Part shown: positions 52,060 through 63,500 of the stretch, in pieces
How positions within the stretch are numbered: the first letter of the stretch is position 1
How the letters are laid out: every line of letters begins with the position of its first letter
Origin: Mesostigma viride
Lineage: Eukaryota > Streptophyta > Mesostigmatophyceae > Mesostigmatales > Mesostigmataceae
NCBI GenBank assembly: GCA_009746045.1
Contig: RPFO01000299.1
Coordinates: 1,327,807 to 1,391,806 of the forward strand
Reading direction: 5' to 3'
DNA: 64,000 bases
The notes under the pieces: generated by a model
Databases searched by the model: none
Seen by the model: only the letters and a program-made list of their open reading frames with translations
What the model was told of the DNA's origin: nothing
Translations under genes and position numbers: made by a program

Positions 52060-53875
52060 ATATTATGACGAGCAAACGCTCCTCGACGCAACGCAGCCTT
52101 GCGGCTGAGCTAAGCCATGTAAATCCGTCTGCAGCTCCGGCTACAGCTTCGCCCTCAGGTCCGGCAGGCAGCGGTGACACTAGTCGCGTACTGGTGGTCG
52201 CCCCGAACCCTCCCGGGCTTATTAATGCCTCGCCATCGGCATCGCCTAGCTGACCCTAAACGCACCCGCTTAGCCGACAAAACAAGAGGGTTTTCACGCC
52301 CCACAGAACCGCGCTTTCGGCCCCATGAACCTTTCAAGGTCGACGATCACGACTGGACCAACATGTCCCCGGCAACTGCCCTGCATTGCCTCTTCTACGG
52401 GGACTACGCCACGCTGTACGACCTGTGCCTCCATCTCTACGACATTGATCCCCTCATCACCCCGGACGGTAGCTGGTGGTATAATAACACCGACGCTCTG
52501 CTCGGGTGCACCCGCCCCAACTCCAGCATGCACACCATCCTCAACTCCCTTCTCATGCGCTCTGATGGCGAGATCTGGGCTCCATCCATCTCCGCCCCCA
52601 CACTCCGTTCCATCCTGACGGAAGCCTTTCAGCAGCACGTGACCCCCCTTGCCGCCGATGTGGCATGCAGCAATGGGCGGCACGCTGGCTACTGAGCTTA
52701 ATTCCTCACCTTTCCATCACCGTCGCCTCCACCACCTCCACTGCCATTAATTTCGGCCTCCTGACTGCCGACATCAAAGCCCAGCTCCTCGACCTCGACC
52801 AGCGCCTCCAAGCCACCGGCACCGCCCTTGAGTGCTTGCATGACACCGCCAGCCTCACCGCCCAGGCGGTGAAGGACATCGCTGCCCAGCCGGCACCTGC
52901 TGGCCCGGCCAGCGATGCTCCCTCCAGCTGGGCGGAAGTCCTTGCTTAAGCATTACACCACCTCCACCATCGCGGCACAGCTCAAGCAACAAGCCCTCGA
53001 CCTTTGCGAGGAGGCCGACATCACCCAGCGCAGCCACGATGTCATCGGCATGCAAGCACTTCGACCAGCCGGTAGGTGAGACCTCGACGACTCTTCTCAC
53101 GGCGACATTCTTGCCGGCCCCCATGCATGCAACTCACTGGTGAGCTGCGGATGTCGGCTGTGCGCCTCCCCCGCGCGCGGGGTAATTAATTCATTAATTA
53201 AACTCGTGCTCCCGTTGGGGAGTCACGGAGCACCGAAGTGCTTTTAATCCCTGTGTGTGCACTACAGTAGAAAGGGTAGAGACCCCCAGTCTCCTTCATG
53301 CCAAAGGCATGCCACAGCCGCAATCGGGCGCGTTAGCTAAACGGACACGCTAACGATCCGGCAAACTGTGGGTGCAATAAGACCCATGTAAGCGTAGCAT
53401 AACAAGTATAGCGTGGGCAAGTAATCTGAACATAGCCAGGGCGTAGCATGCATGGCGGTACTAGGACTAGGCTTAGGCTATGGCTGGTTGTGTACCGTGC
53501 GTTGGCGGCACGTGACTAGGTTGGCACAGCTTAGGCAAACATTCTAGGCATGGCTGCCTTAGCGGCAGTGACTCCAATGGTTACATGCGCGCGGGGTAAG
53601 GCTGGCCCGGCACCCGTGCTCCTCACCTTGAAGTACATGGCAGACAAGCTGTCGTTGCCGCAAGAAGCTCGATCTCGGGGACTCGCTTCACGCTGGACGA
53701 CGACTTGACCCTGGCCCAGCAACAGCGGCGACGCCGCGAGCTATGGCCGACCTATACCTTCAGCTCCGGCAGAGCGCAGGGGGGAAGCCGGTACATATAC
53801 TGGAGGGGGGCGGTCATCCACGTTGACCACAAGCCCTGTGTGGCAGGCACCTCCTGCCACCTCAGACTAGGGAAT
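52060..53875 (+). pseudogene. LINE ORF1 copy, broken, interrupted by a SINE
   Basis: Begins near ATGACGAGCAAACGCTC (52065) and follows the ORF1 family: Ser/Pro/Ala-rich N-terminus, DDHDWTNMSP...LYDLCLHLYD block, coiled-coil (LLDLDQRLQATGTALECLHD) and a C-terminal LDDDLTLAQQQRRR part at about 53690-53740 (spread over frames). Several frameshifts break it. A 401-bp SINE (53186-53586) sits inside the RRM-like part with a 13-bp target duplication. Confidence 0.75.
53186..53586 (-). mobile_element. SINE-like retroposon, 401 bp
   Basis: Flanked by a 13-bp duplication of ORF1 sequence (GCGCGCGGGGTAA, 53173-53185 and 53587-53599). On the minus strand it runs from TGTAACCATTGG to a 3' end with the GCTCCGTGACTCC...GGGAGCACGAG hairpin and (TTAA)n tail. 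That hairpin is the same as the 3' end of the LINE ORF2 element at 56.5 kb, which is how SINEs borrow LINE machinery. Internal short hairpins (CGTTAGC...GCTAACG; CATGCC-TTT-GGCATG) suggest a structured RNA. No clear A and B boxes were found. Confidence 0.75.
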
Positions 53876-54209
53876 ATATAGTATAAAAATATAATTACTT
53901 ACAGCAGAGTGAAATCACTCAAACCAAAGCAAACGCCCAGCTATAAACCTATATACAGAGCCATGTCAAAGCGCTATACGACGATAAGACCAATGGAAAC
54001 GCCTAACGGGAGGAACCTAATAGCCAGAACATAATAGGGAATAATATATATACCAGTAGTGTAGATTAGTCAGGCTTAGCCTAGCATGTGGCCCACGCGC
54101 ATGTGCGCCCATAATGGCCCCCATGGATGCATGATGCCGTCAGAATTTAGCCGAGCCATGCCATGCCAAGCCAAGCCATGCCTAAAAAGGCATGGCAGAG
54201 CCACGAGCC

Positions 54210-54640
54210 ACGAGGTAGCCATGGCTGACGGCAGAGCTCATAACTTGAATCACGTTTGAGCACCGAATTCAGCCGGGAATATCACAATTGCTTCGTCTTT
54301 CTCAGACGCACGTACATGCTGATGTAATTTTCCGAAGCTCTTACGCAATATTATGTCGAGCAAACGCAACTCGACGAATCGCAGTTTGGAAGCTGCGATG
54401 AGCCAAGCAAATACGCCTGCAGCTCCGGCTGCAGCTTCGCCTCCCGGCCTCGCAGGCAACGGTGACCCTAGCCAAGCGCTAGTGGTTCACTCGGCTCCCT
54501 CCGCGGCCTCGCCATCGGCATCGCCAGACCCTGAACGCAGCCGCTCATCCTTTCCACGCGAACCGCGTTTCAAGCTCCACTCCTTCCATGCCGACGATCA
54601 CGACTGGTACAACAACATTTCTCCATCAATCTCATGCTAC
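54210..54640 (+). pseudogene. LINE ORF1 5' fragment
   Basis: The first 430 bp of the ORF1 element: GAGCCACGAGGTAGCCATGG, ATG at 54353, Ala/Pro-rich N-terminus, DDHDWYNNISPS. It is cut off where SINE sequence begins. Confidence 0.7.
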
Positions 54641-54880
54641 GCCCTGGCTATGTTCAGATTACTTGCCCACGCTCCTTGCTATGATATGCTCACATGGGTC
54701 TTATTGCACCCACAGTTTGCCGGATCGTTAGCCTGTCCTTTTAGCTAGCCGCGCCCGATTGCAGCTGTGGCATGCCTTTGGCATGAAGGAGACTGGGGGT
54801 CTCTGCCCTTTCTCCTGTAGTGCACACTTCGGTGCTCCGTGACTCCCCAACGGGAGCACGAGTTTAATTAATTAATTAAG
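54638..54880 (+). mobile_element. SINE copy, 5' truncated
   Basis: A plus-strand copy of the 53186-53586 family lacking its first about 160 bp. It matches from CTACGCCCTGGCTATGTTCA to the GCTCCGTGACTCCCCAACGG hairpin and an AATT tail. It is inverted relative to the other copy, so the two could form a 240-bp stem. Confidence 0.75.
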
Positions 54881-56515
54881 GGGACGTGGCGCGCCGAATA
54901 TTTTCCGCGCCAAAAAATTCGCGGTACCGGCCGTACGGTGTATAATGTGTGCCCGGACCGCTCAACCCTCGCGGAGGTGGCCATGGCGGCATGCCTTTAT
55001 GCAATATTAATCGATATGGCACGTAAACAGCTAGAAAAAATGCTTGAATTTCGCAGAAGATTAGTTGATTACCTCATGTCATGGCGGAAAGTTTACGGTT
55101 TGCAATATCGCTAATTTCTCGAACGGCTACGGGCGCGGGGGTCCAGGATATAATTTCTCTTGCGGATCATGAAATTTAATGCAGGTTTACGGCAGCTATT
55201 GTGAGGCAACGTAGGCTCTAAAGAGCGATTATGAAGCTAACTTAATGGTGTTGTCGAGTTTGTGCCGAAGCTTCCCGGTTTCTTTTACATTTCCGGCATT
55301 CAAGGTAAGAACCTACGCAGGCCTGCGCATGTCGCCTTCGACGTATTCACGGAAGGCGCACCTTCCTTGTTCGCCTGATCAATGGATGATGTCTTTTATT
55401 GTTCGAGCTTGCGTGCCAGTTTATGCATGAAACATTTCCACGCAGGCAGGTGCAATAACGTCGGCCTTTCGCCTTTTTTTCGGGCAGTTTCCCTGCAGGA
55501 AGCGCTCCATTCCTTTCGGTTGCATCGTCAGATTCCTAGCAATTTCGTACAATTTCGTGTAGTTTGTGGCTGGCATGCTTAAGGCGCCGAGGTCAAGTTG
55601 TTGGTAATGTGTTGACATTTGTTTTCCATAATCCTTTGGACATGAGCTTGCTCAGACGCTTTGTTATGTGCCGGATCTGACACGCCTGTTTTAGTAAAGA
55701 CATCCGGCATGTGCCTAGAGGCTAACAAGCTGGCATCAGCTTCTTAGCAAATTGCCATATTGGAAAGGAAGGTGAGAGTGGTTCTTTTGCTGGCCATACT
55801 GCATGAGTGGCATTGCATTAGATAGGTGTTTTTATTGCTTTCCTTGAGCTATAACCATTAAGACTTCCCTGCTATGTGTGCAGCAAGGCAAGCTGGATAG
55901 GATGTGAATGCATGGCAGACAGCATGTATGATTTGCTGCCAAGTTTGCAGGCTGCAGTTGCCTCTATTGCTTGGGCAGTCTTTCTAAGGTTTTTACACGT
56001 ATACTTGCTGAGTTCTTGGCATAAATTTACATGGTAACCTTGGGCTGAGCATAGTGTATGCTCTCTTGGTGCGTGTATGCCTAGCGAAGGTGTTGCTATG
56101 CGCACGCTGGCAAGGCTGGCCATGCTGAGGGCAGGGGAGGGCAGATGAGGTGCCTAGCCTTTTCTTATGTTGTGTGATCGAGTTGGGCATGTTTTTTGGC
56201 TTCTTGGATGGAAAACATGCTGTCTAGGTGGCCTTATACACAGAAAAACCTCATTTAGCGTATGTTCAGGTTTTAGCACGCAAAACCTTATAACTTGAGC
56301 TAGACTTGTCGGAATGACCTGGGACTTGGACCACTGCTGTCCCCCTGTTAGCCGGATTTTCGCTTGATTTTGTGGCCTTATCTGAAGTGTTTATGATATG
56401 TTGATTCCCAATGTCCGGTAAAAAAAGACCTGTTTTGCGGGAAAATTAATAACTGTTCAAGGTTTTGCCATTTCCATGATGTAAATAGCTCAGCAAGCTA
56501 CACACTCAGGGAACT
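54881..56515. other. Unassigned 1.6-kb stretch
   Basis: Low-repeat sequence without a recognised gene. An exon-like plus-strand piece with a GTAAGAAC donor at about 55305 (after ACATTTCCGGCATTCAAG) and CG-rich sequence at 54885-54990 could be a host promoter and first exon, but no conserved protein emerges. Confidence 0.3.
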
Positions 56516-58384
56516 ACAAATTAATTAATTAATTAATTAATTAGACTCGTGCTCCCGTTGGGGAGTCACGGAGCATTAACCCCGATGGATGGATGGATGG
56601 GTGCAACATTCCTACCGGTCTAATCTATCTATATTGGCTACCTACTACATCTACCTAACAGCATTCTAACTACAACATCTATCTAGGCAGCCGCACGCTG
56701 CCCGAGGGGGAGCTATCGGGCGTGCCTCCCGCGGGACTGCACACGCGGGCGCTTCCCCACTGGGGGGGGCTCATTGTCCTCTATGACCTGGGCCCACTTG
56801 CCCTTGTCCATCATCTTCTTCCAAATCACGGAGAGGCCGAGGCCCCCCATATCCTCTACTAGCTGTTCCTTGAAGGTGCGGGCCTTGCGGCGTCTAACAT
56901 CACTAGGCCCAGCCCACGTCAGGAGGTGCCGGCCAGGCTGGGCTGGTCGCAGTCCTGCGGGGGGGCCACGTGAGGTGTCTACCTGGTTGGTGCGAGCTAG
57001 GTGCCCTACAAGCTGCAGGCGGCGTTGCTTAATGGTGCTGGTGATATAGGGCATGCCCTGGTACAGGTCCTCATGGCGGACATGAGCAGCATATCCTACT
57101 CTGAAAATGGAACGCAGCATGCTAGTGACCGCGCCGTCCAGCTTGCGGGCCAGGTCGGCGGTGAGGGTCCACGTCTCAGCGCCATACGTGAGAACAGGAA
57201 GGACAAGGACCTTGAACAGGTCCTGTTTCTCGATCTTGCCCAGGGGCTTGCGCCACAGGGCCCGGTACTGACGTAAAGCGTGCCAGGCGAGGGAGATGCG
57301 ATGGTCCACATCAACCTCGCAGCTGGGGAGCAGGCTGCCCAGCAGCTTAACGCGGTCCCGATACGGGACTTGAGAGCCGTCTAGGAGATAGAGGGGCGGC
57401 GGTGAGTTGGTGAGCCCCACCGCCAGGGCCTCTGTCTTCTTGCTGACCTCAAGCCCCACTGCACGGGCCTCGAGAGCCAGGCAGTCAAGCCATGTCTGCA
57501 CGTGCTCAGTGTCCTCGAAGAGGGTGGTGTCGTCTGCGTAAATGATGTCTGCTAGCCGAATCTCCGTGTCCGCACCGCCATGCCAGAATTTGTTAGCAAC
57601 CTGCACTCCTGGTTCCCTGCCCATGATGCGGGCAAATCGCTTGCGCGCCTGAATCATTACATATTCGACAACAATAATGAACAGGTAGGGCGACAGCACG
57701 CAGCCCTGCCACACACCCTTCTGTAAAGGGCATGGGGGCGTGGTCCCGTAAGAAGTGCGCACCGAAGTGGTGGACCCTTCATACAGGTTGCGGATGACAG
57801 CAATCAGGGGGCGGGGAATCCGGAACAACTCGAGGATGTCCCAAAGCGCAGGCCAGAAAACCGAATCGAAGGCTTTGATGAAGTCCACCAGCACAAGGTG
57901 CAAAGGGGACTCACCAGGCTGAAGGCGTTGCAGTTCCTCCACCAGTCGGCGAGTAGCGAAGAGCGCCTGTACTGTGTTGCGACCTGAGCGAAAGCCGTGC
58001 TGAGTCTCGCTGAGGTGACCGTCCAGGGCCGTGCGCAGGCGGTTCAGGATGAGCCGCATAAGAAGCTTGAGGGGGGCACTTTGAATGCACACCCCTCTGT
58101 AGTTGCCGGGGTCGGCAGGCGACCCCTTGTTCTTGTACAGCATCGTGCGAAAACTGTGTTGCCAGGCCGCTGGAGGTGGTTGCGACGACAGCAGAAGGCG
58201 GTTGCAGATGTCCCGGAAGAGCAGCATAACACCAGTGTCCTCGAATTCGGCTGCAAGTTTTACAACTGCGGCCGGAATCTCGTCAGAGCCGGTGGCTGCG
58301 TCATAACGCAGGCGCTGGACCGCCTCCGTGACCTCGCGAGAGGTGAAAGGAGGCATGTCAGACGGGTCGCCAAGTGGGCCGACC
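56516..58384 (-). mobile_element. LINE retrotransposon, 5' truncated
   Basis: Covers a reverse-transcriptase ORF2 and its 3' end. After the stop come CCATCCATC repeats, GGGGTTAATGCTCC, the hairpin and an (AATT)n tail at 56516-56580. No endonuclease domain is present upstream; similarity ends at about 58384, where ORF1-family DNA of the opposite strand lies a little further on. Truncation from the 5' side is usual for LINEs. Confidence 0.85.
56713..58356 (-). CDS. LINE ORF2 reverse transcriptase (partial)
   Basis: An uninterrupted 547-codon frame from ATG 58356. RT fingers/palm are complete: NYRGVCIQSAPLKLL (85-99), QHGFRSGRNT (119-128), motif A VDFIKAFDSVFW with catalytic Asp at 158, motif B GVWQGCVLSPYLF (214-226), motif C IIYADDTTLF with YADD at 273-276, then the thumb and a C-terminal segment (LTYGAETWTL, RRLQLVGHLAR). 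The N-terminal endonuclease expected of full-length ORF2 is missing. The RT nicks-and-primes copying of LINE RNA at the target. The frame's lack of stops suggests recent activity. Confidence 0.9.
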   Translation of the reverse strand: MPPFTSREVTEAVQRLRYDAATGSDEIPAAVVKLAAEFEDTGVMLLFRDICNRLLLSSQPPPAAWQHSFRTMLYKNKGSPADPGNYRGVCIQSAPLKLLMRLILNRLRTALDGHLSETQHGFRSGRNTVQALFATRRLVEELQRLQPGESPLHLVLVDFIKAFDSVFWPALWDILELFRIPRPLIAVIRNLYEGSTTSVRTSYGTTPPCPLQKGVWQGCVLSPYLFIIVVEYVMIQARKRFARIMGREPGVQVANKFWHGGADTEIRLADIIYADDTTLFEDTEHVQTWLDCLALEARAVGLEVSKKTEALAVGLTNSPPPLYLLDGSQVPYRDRVKLLGSLLPSCEVDVDHRISLAWHALRQYRALWRKPLGKIEKQDLFKVLVLPVLTYGAETWTLTADLARKLDGAVTSMLRSIFRVGYAAHVRHEDLYQGMPYITSTIKQRRLQLVGHLARTNQVDTSRGPPAGLRPAQPGRHLLTWAGPSDVRRRKARTFKEQLVEDMGGLGLSVIWKKMMDKGKWAQVIEDNEPPPVGKRPRVQSRGRHAR

Positions 58385-58609
58385 TACAAATGGTTGATTT
58401 TTGGTTGCCAACAAATGTGTGCATTGGCTGGGGCATACCCAGCCCTAATTAGCGTCTTTTTCTATTTATAGCGCAATATTGGCGTATACTTGGGGGTAGT
58501 ACCCCCAACAAGTGCATGGACAAGTCACAAGAGATGTTATTTAGTGCCCGCAATCATATTTCAGCATTGTGCAAATGAATTTCAAGTGTTATTACCATAG
58601 TTCAATTTT

Positions 58610-60262
58610 TAAGGGTTTTGGGGTGCCACCTCCCCTTAATTAACATTTCTCCGGTAACTGCTCTGCATTGCATTTTCTTCGGGGACTACGCCTCGCTTCT
58701 TGAGCTGTGCCTCCACCTTCACAGCATCCGCCGCCTCCTGGAATATGACGGCACTGATCTGAAACAGAGCCACGACCTGCTGCTGACGGGCTTTTACCCC
58801 CGGCCCGAGCCTTCAGCACATGCTTCTCTGTTCCCTGCTGCATGACCGGAAGTCTGACGGCGAGATCGATCTGGGCCCCCACGGCCGTTTCCGCAGCCAC
58901 ATATACCGCTCCATCGATCCTCACGGAAGCCTTCCAGCAGCACGTGACCCCCCTTGCCGCAGATGTGGCGGCAATGGGCGGCACGCTGGCTACTGAGCTC
59001 CCTCACATTTCCACCATGCACCGTCACCTCCACCTCCACCCTTGATCCTCGCCTCCACCTCCACTGCCACCTCCACCTCCACCGCCGCCGACATCAAAGC
59101 CCAGCTCCTCGACATCAGTCGACTAGCCGGTCTCCAGGACACCGCAATCGCAATCGAACGGCCTGCAGAACACCCCTGGCATCACCGCCCAGTCGGTGAA
59201 GGATATCGCTGCCCAGCCGGCCTCTGCTGGCCCAGGCGGCGACGCCCCTCCCACCCATGCAGATCGACCTGGGCGGACCTGCTCAAGCACAACGCCACCT
59301 CCACCACCTCCATGCACCATCGCGGCACAAGCCCTCGACCTCCGCGAGGAGGCCGACCGCACCCAGCGCAGCCATAACGTCATCGTCAAGCACTTCGACC
59401 AGCCGGCAGATGAGACCTCGACGACTCTTCTCACGGCATTTCAGCGCGACATTCTTGCCCCCATGCACATTACTGGTGAGCTGCGGATGTCGGTCGTTCG
59501 CCTCCTCCGCCCGCGGGGTAAGGCTGCATGGCCTGGCACCTGACTGCTCCTCACCTTGTTGAAGTACATGGCGGACAAGCTGTTGTTTCTGACAAACCGC
59601 AAGAAGCTCTCGAGGACTCACTTCACGCTGGACGACGACCTGACCCTGGCCCAGCAACAACGGCGACGCGAGCTATGGCCGACCTACCTCCAGATACGGC
59701 AAAGCGCAGGGGGGAAACCGGTATACTGCATGGAGGGGGGACGTCATCCACGTCGACCACAAGCCCTGGCAGGCACCCCCTGCCACCTCAGCAACCCCAG
59801 TCTATCTATAGGAAATATAGCAGTAGTGTAGTAGATTAGTAAGGCTTAGCCTACCACGCGGCCCCATGCAGCGCATGTGCGCCCATACTGGCCATGGATG
59901 ATGCATAAAGAATTTTGCCACGCCATGCCTATAATGGGACCTCCCATGGATGTTGCATTAAGAATTTAGCCATGCTATGCCTATGCAGAGAGACGCTCTC
60001 TGCTGAGAAGCCATGCCCTAGCTCTTGTATAGGCATGATGATCTTCCTCCCCCAGGCCGGGATCCCCTTAGCTGGGTTGAACCCGAGACAGCATGGTGGT
60101 GCCGGTGTCCTTGAGGCACCTAGAGCAAGTGTTGCTTATACATTCCACGCTAATTGCAGGATCGAAGTAGCCCAGAATGTATTAAAAGCCATATGCCCCT
60201 TCTCCGGGATATGTGCTATATGTACTCCCAATTACGGAGTTATGTTACTAATTAATGTCTAT
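58610..60262 (+). mobile_element. ORF1-only LINE-like element, 5' truncated and broken
   Basis: Starts within ORF1 (SPVTALHCIFFGDYASLLELCL at about 58650), runs through coiled-coil and RRM-like parts in shifting frames to LDDDLTLAQQQRRRELWPT at about 59630-59690, then about 450 bp of 3' UTR and the family-B tail at 60090-60262. No RT gene is present. Multiple frameshifts make it a pseudogene. Confidence 0.7.
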
Positions 60263-60417
60263 AATAATGGGACCCCCCCAAGCAAGGATGTTCCATTAAG
60301 AATTTAGCCATGCTATGCCTATGCAGAGAGACGCTCTCTGTTGAGAAGCCATGCCCTAGCTCTTGTATAGCCATGATGTCTCCTTGATGATGATCTTCCC
60401 CCCCCATGACAGGCTCC
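60263..60417 (+). repeat. Duplicated 3'-UTR fragment of the ORF1-only family
   Basis: The stretch AAGAATTTAGCCATGCTATG ... TGATCTTCCCCC repeats the sequence at 59958-60052, indicating a second, mostly deleted element copy. Confidence 0.6.
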
Positions 60418-60964
60418 ATCCATCCATCCATCCATCCATCCATCCATCCATCCATCCATCCATCCATCCATCCATCCATCCATCCATCCATCCATCCATC
60501 CATCCATCCATCCATCCATCCATCCATCCATCCATCCATCCATCCATCCATCCATCCATCCATCCATCCATCCATCCATCCATCCATCCATCCATCCATC
60601 CATCCATCCATCCATCCATCCATCCATCCATCCATCCATCCATCCATCCATCCATCCATCCATCCATCCATCCATCCATCCATCCATCCATCCATCCATC
60701 CATCCATCCATCCATCCATCCATCCATCCATCCATCCATCCATCCATCCATCCATCCATCCATCCATCCATCCATCCATCCATCCATCCATCCATCCATC
60801 CATCCATCCATCCATCCATCCATCCATCCATCCATCCATCCATCCATCCATCCATCCATCCATCCATCCATCCATCCATCCATCCATCCATCCATCCATC
60901 CATCCATCCATCCATCCATCCATCCATCCATCCATCCATCCATCCATCCATCCATCCATCCATC
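60416..60964. repeat. (CATC)n microsatellite, about 549 bp
   Basis: About 137 uninterrupted CATC units. Similar short runs occur in the 3' UTR of the LINE at 56583. The apparent frames (Met-Asp-Gly-Trp or His-Pro-Ser-Ile repeats) are not genes. Confidence 0.97.
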
Positions 60965-60967
60965 ACA

Positions 60968-62980
60968 GAGGTTACACGAGCCCCGAGCCACGAGGTAGCC
61001 ATGGCTGACGGCGGAGCTCATAACTTTCACGTCTGAGCACCGCGACTTTAGCCGTGAATATCACTATCGCTTCGTCTTTCCATAAGACGCACATGCTGAT
61101 ATAATTTTCCGAATCTATTACGCAATAAATGACGAGCAAACGCTCCTCGACGCAACGCAGTTTGGCGGATGCGCTCGGCCATGAGAATACGTCTGCAGCT
61201 CCGGCTGCAGCTTCGCCCTCAGGTCCGGCAGGCAGCGGTGACACTATAGTCGTGCACTGCATGGTGGTCGCCCAGCAACCTCCCGGGCTCAATGCCTCGC
61301 CATCGGCATCGCCTGACCCTAAACGCACCCGCTCAGCCGACAAAACAGGAGGGTCTTCACGCCCCTCAGAACCGCGCTTTCGGCCCCAACCTTTCCAGGT
61401 CGATGATCACGACTGGACCAACATGTCTCCGGGCGATGCTATGCACTGCATCTTCTACGGGAACTACGCCTCGCTTTACGACCTGTGCCTCCATCTCCAC
61501 GACATCAATCGCCTCATCACCCCGAGCGGCGGCCGCTGGCGCAACATCAGCCACTGAGCTGTTCGCGTGCCCCCGCCCCCAACTCCAGCATGCCATCCTC
61601 AACTCCCTTCTCATGCGCTCTGAGGCCGAGATCTGGGCTCCATCCATCTCCGCCCCCACACTTCGTTCCATCCTTATATGGAAGCCTTTCAGCAGCACGT
61701 GACCCCCTAGCTTGCCGCCGATGTGGCAGAAATGGGCGGCACGCTGGCTACTGAACTTCCTCACCTCTCCACCACCGCCGCCTCCACCTACACTGCCATT
61801 TCCGCCTCCACTGCCGACATCAAAGCCCAGCTCTTCGACCTCGACCAACGCCTTCAAGCCACCGCCACCGCCCTTGAGTGCTTGCATGACACCGCCGGCC
61901 TCACCGCCCAGGCGGTGAAGGACATCGCCGCCCAGCCGGCACCTGCTGTCCCGGCCGGTGATGCTCCCTCCACCTGGGCGGACTTGCTTAAGCATCACAC
62001 CACCTCCACCACCTCGATCCACCATCGCGGCACAACTCAAGCAACAAGCCCTCGACCTTCGCGAGGAGGCCGACATCACCCAGCGCAGCCACAATCTCAT
62101 CGTCAAGCACTTCGACCAGCCGGTAGGTGAGACCTCCATGAGCCTTCTCACGGCATTCAAGCGCGACATTTTTGCCCCCATGCAACTCACTGGTGAACTG
62201 CGGATGTCGGCTGTCCGAGCTCCCCCGCGTGCGGGGTAAGGCCAGTGGCCCGGCCGGCACCCGTGCTCCTCACCTTTAAGTACATGCATGGCGGACAAGC
62301 TGTCGTTGCCGCAAGAAGCTCTCGGGGACTCGCTTCACGCTGGACGACGACTTGACCCTGGCCCAGCAACAGCGGCGACGCGAGCTATGTATGGCCGACC
62401 TACCTTCAGCTCCGGCATGGAGCGCAGGGGGGAAGCCGGTATACTGGAGGGGGGCGATCATCCACGTTGACCACAAGCCCTGGCAGGCCCCTCCTGCCAC
62501 TTCAGACTAGGGAATATATACCAGTATAGTGTAGATTAGTCAGGCTTAGCCTAGCATGTGGCCCACGCGCGCATGTGCGCCCATAATGGCCCCCATGGAT
62601 GATGCCTTCAGAATTTAGCCAAGCCATGCCTATAATGGGACCCCCATGGATGTTGCATTAAGAATTTAGCCATGCTATGCCTATGCAGAGAGATGCTCTC
62701 TGTCGAGAAGCCATGCCCTAGCTCTTGTATCAAGGAGACAACCAGCCATGATGATCTTCCCCCACATGCATGACAGGCTCCCCCTTAGCTGGGCATAGCT
62801 TGATAGATCATGAGGGTGCAGGTGCCCTGGTGCACCTAGAGCAATGGTAGCTTACATTCCCACCCTAATTGCAGGAAGTAGCCCAGAATGTATTAAAAGC
62901 CATATGCGGCCCTTCTCAGGGATATGTGCTACATGTACTCCCAACGGAGTTATGTTCCTAATTAATTAATTAATTAATGA
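60968..62980 (+). mobile_element. ORF1-only LINE-like element, nearly full length
   Basis: 5' end GAGCCCCGAGCCACGAGGTA; ATG at 61129 (MTSKRSSTQRS). ORF1 runs to about 62510 through several frameshifts, followed by a 3' UTR and the family-B tail ending (TTAA)n at 62980. Visible ORF1 parts are the DDHDWTNMSPGDAMHCIFYG block, the coiled-coil LFDLDQRLQATATALECLHD and LDDDLTLAQQQRRRELCM. Together with the copies at 31835 and 58610 it defines the family layout. Confidence 0.7.
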
Positions 62981-63172
62981 CAGGCTCCCCCTTAGCTGGG
63001 CATAGCTTGATAGATCATGGGGGTGCAGGTGCTCTGGCGCACCTAGAGAAAGTGTCGCTTACATTCCCACCCTTGCAGGAAGTAGCCCAGAATGTAGTAA
63101 AAGCCATATGCCCCTTCCCAGGGATATGTGCTACATGTACTCCCAACGGAGTTATGTTCCTCATTAATTAAT
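62981..63172 (+). repeat. Retroposon 3' end, family B (tandem second tail)
   Basis: A repeat of the last 190 bp of the preceding element, from GACAGGCTCCCCCTTAGCTG to CTCCCAACGGAGTTATGTTC and ATTAATTAAT. It is probably a truncated second insertion into the first tail. Confidence 0.7.
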
Positions 63173-63500
63173 CTCTCATGCCCGCGCGGAGGCGCACTTC
63201 CAATTTATACTCCTACATGCCCTAAGTCCAAAGGTTATGTTACCCCGTCAAGGTTCAGAACTTACCAGACGGTACCTTGTTGTTGTTGGGTCCCACGCCG
63301 CAGTCAGCAGCAGAGAATTATATACTGGCCATAATTACTGATTTCTGGCCTGCATGCGCTGGTTGTCTCCTTGATATAATTACGTACCTATTCGAATTCT
63401 CCACTTGTCTTCTCCGTCCCGAAACATACGCCAGAGTACCGTTTTCCGTGCTGGACACTTGTTTTCTCCCGGTTAAATAGGGCTAAGTTTAGCAAAAAAC
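63173..63500. other. Unassigned sequence
   Basis: No gene is seen. CTGGTTGTCTCCTTGATATAAT at 63357-63378 recurs at 51295-51316, marking another unclassified dispersed repeat. Confidence 0.4.

Noticed and set aside
53330-53400. tRNA-like fold
   Set aside because: Short hairpins are present but arm lengths and T-loop do not fit a tRNA. The segment belongs to the SINE family.
60252-61030. Met-Asp-Gly-Trp and His-Pro-Ser-Ile polypeptide frames
   Set aside because: They are translations of the CATC microsatellite.
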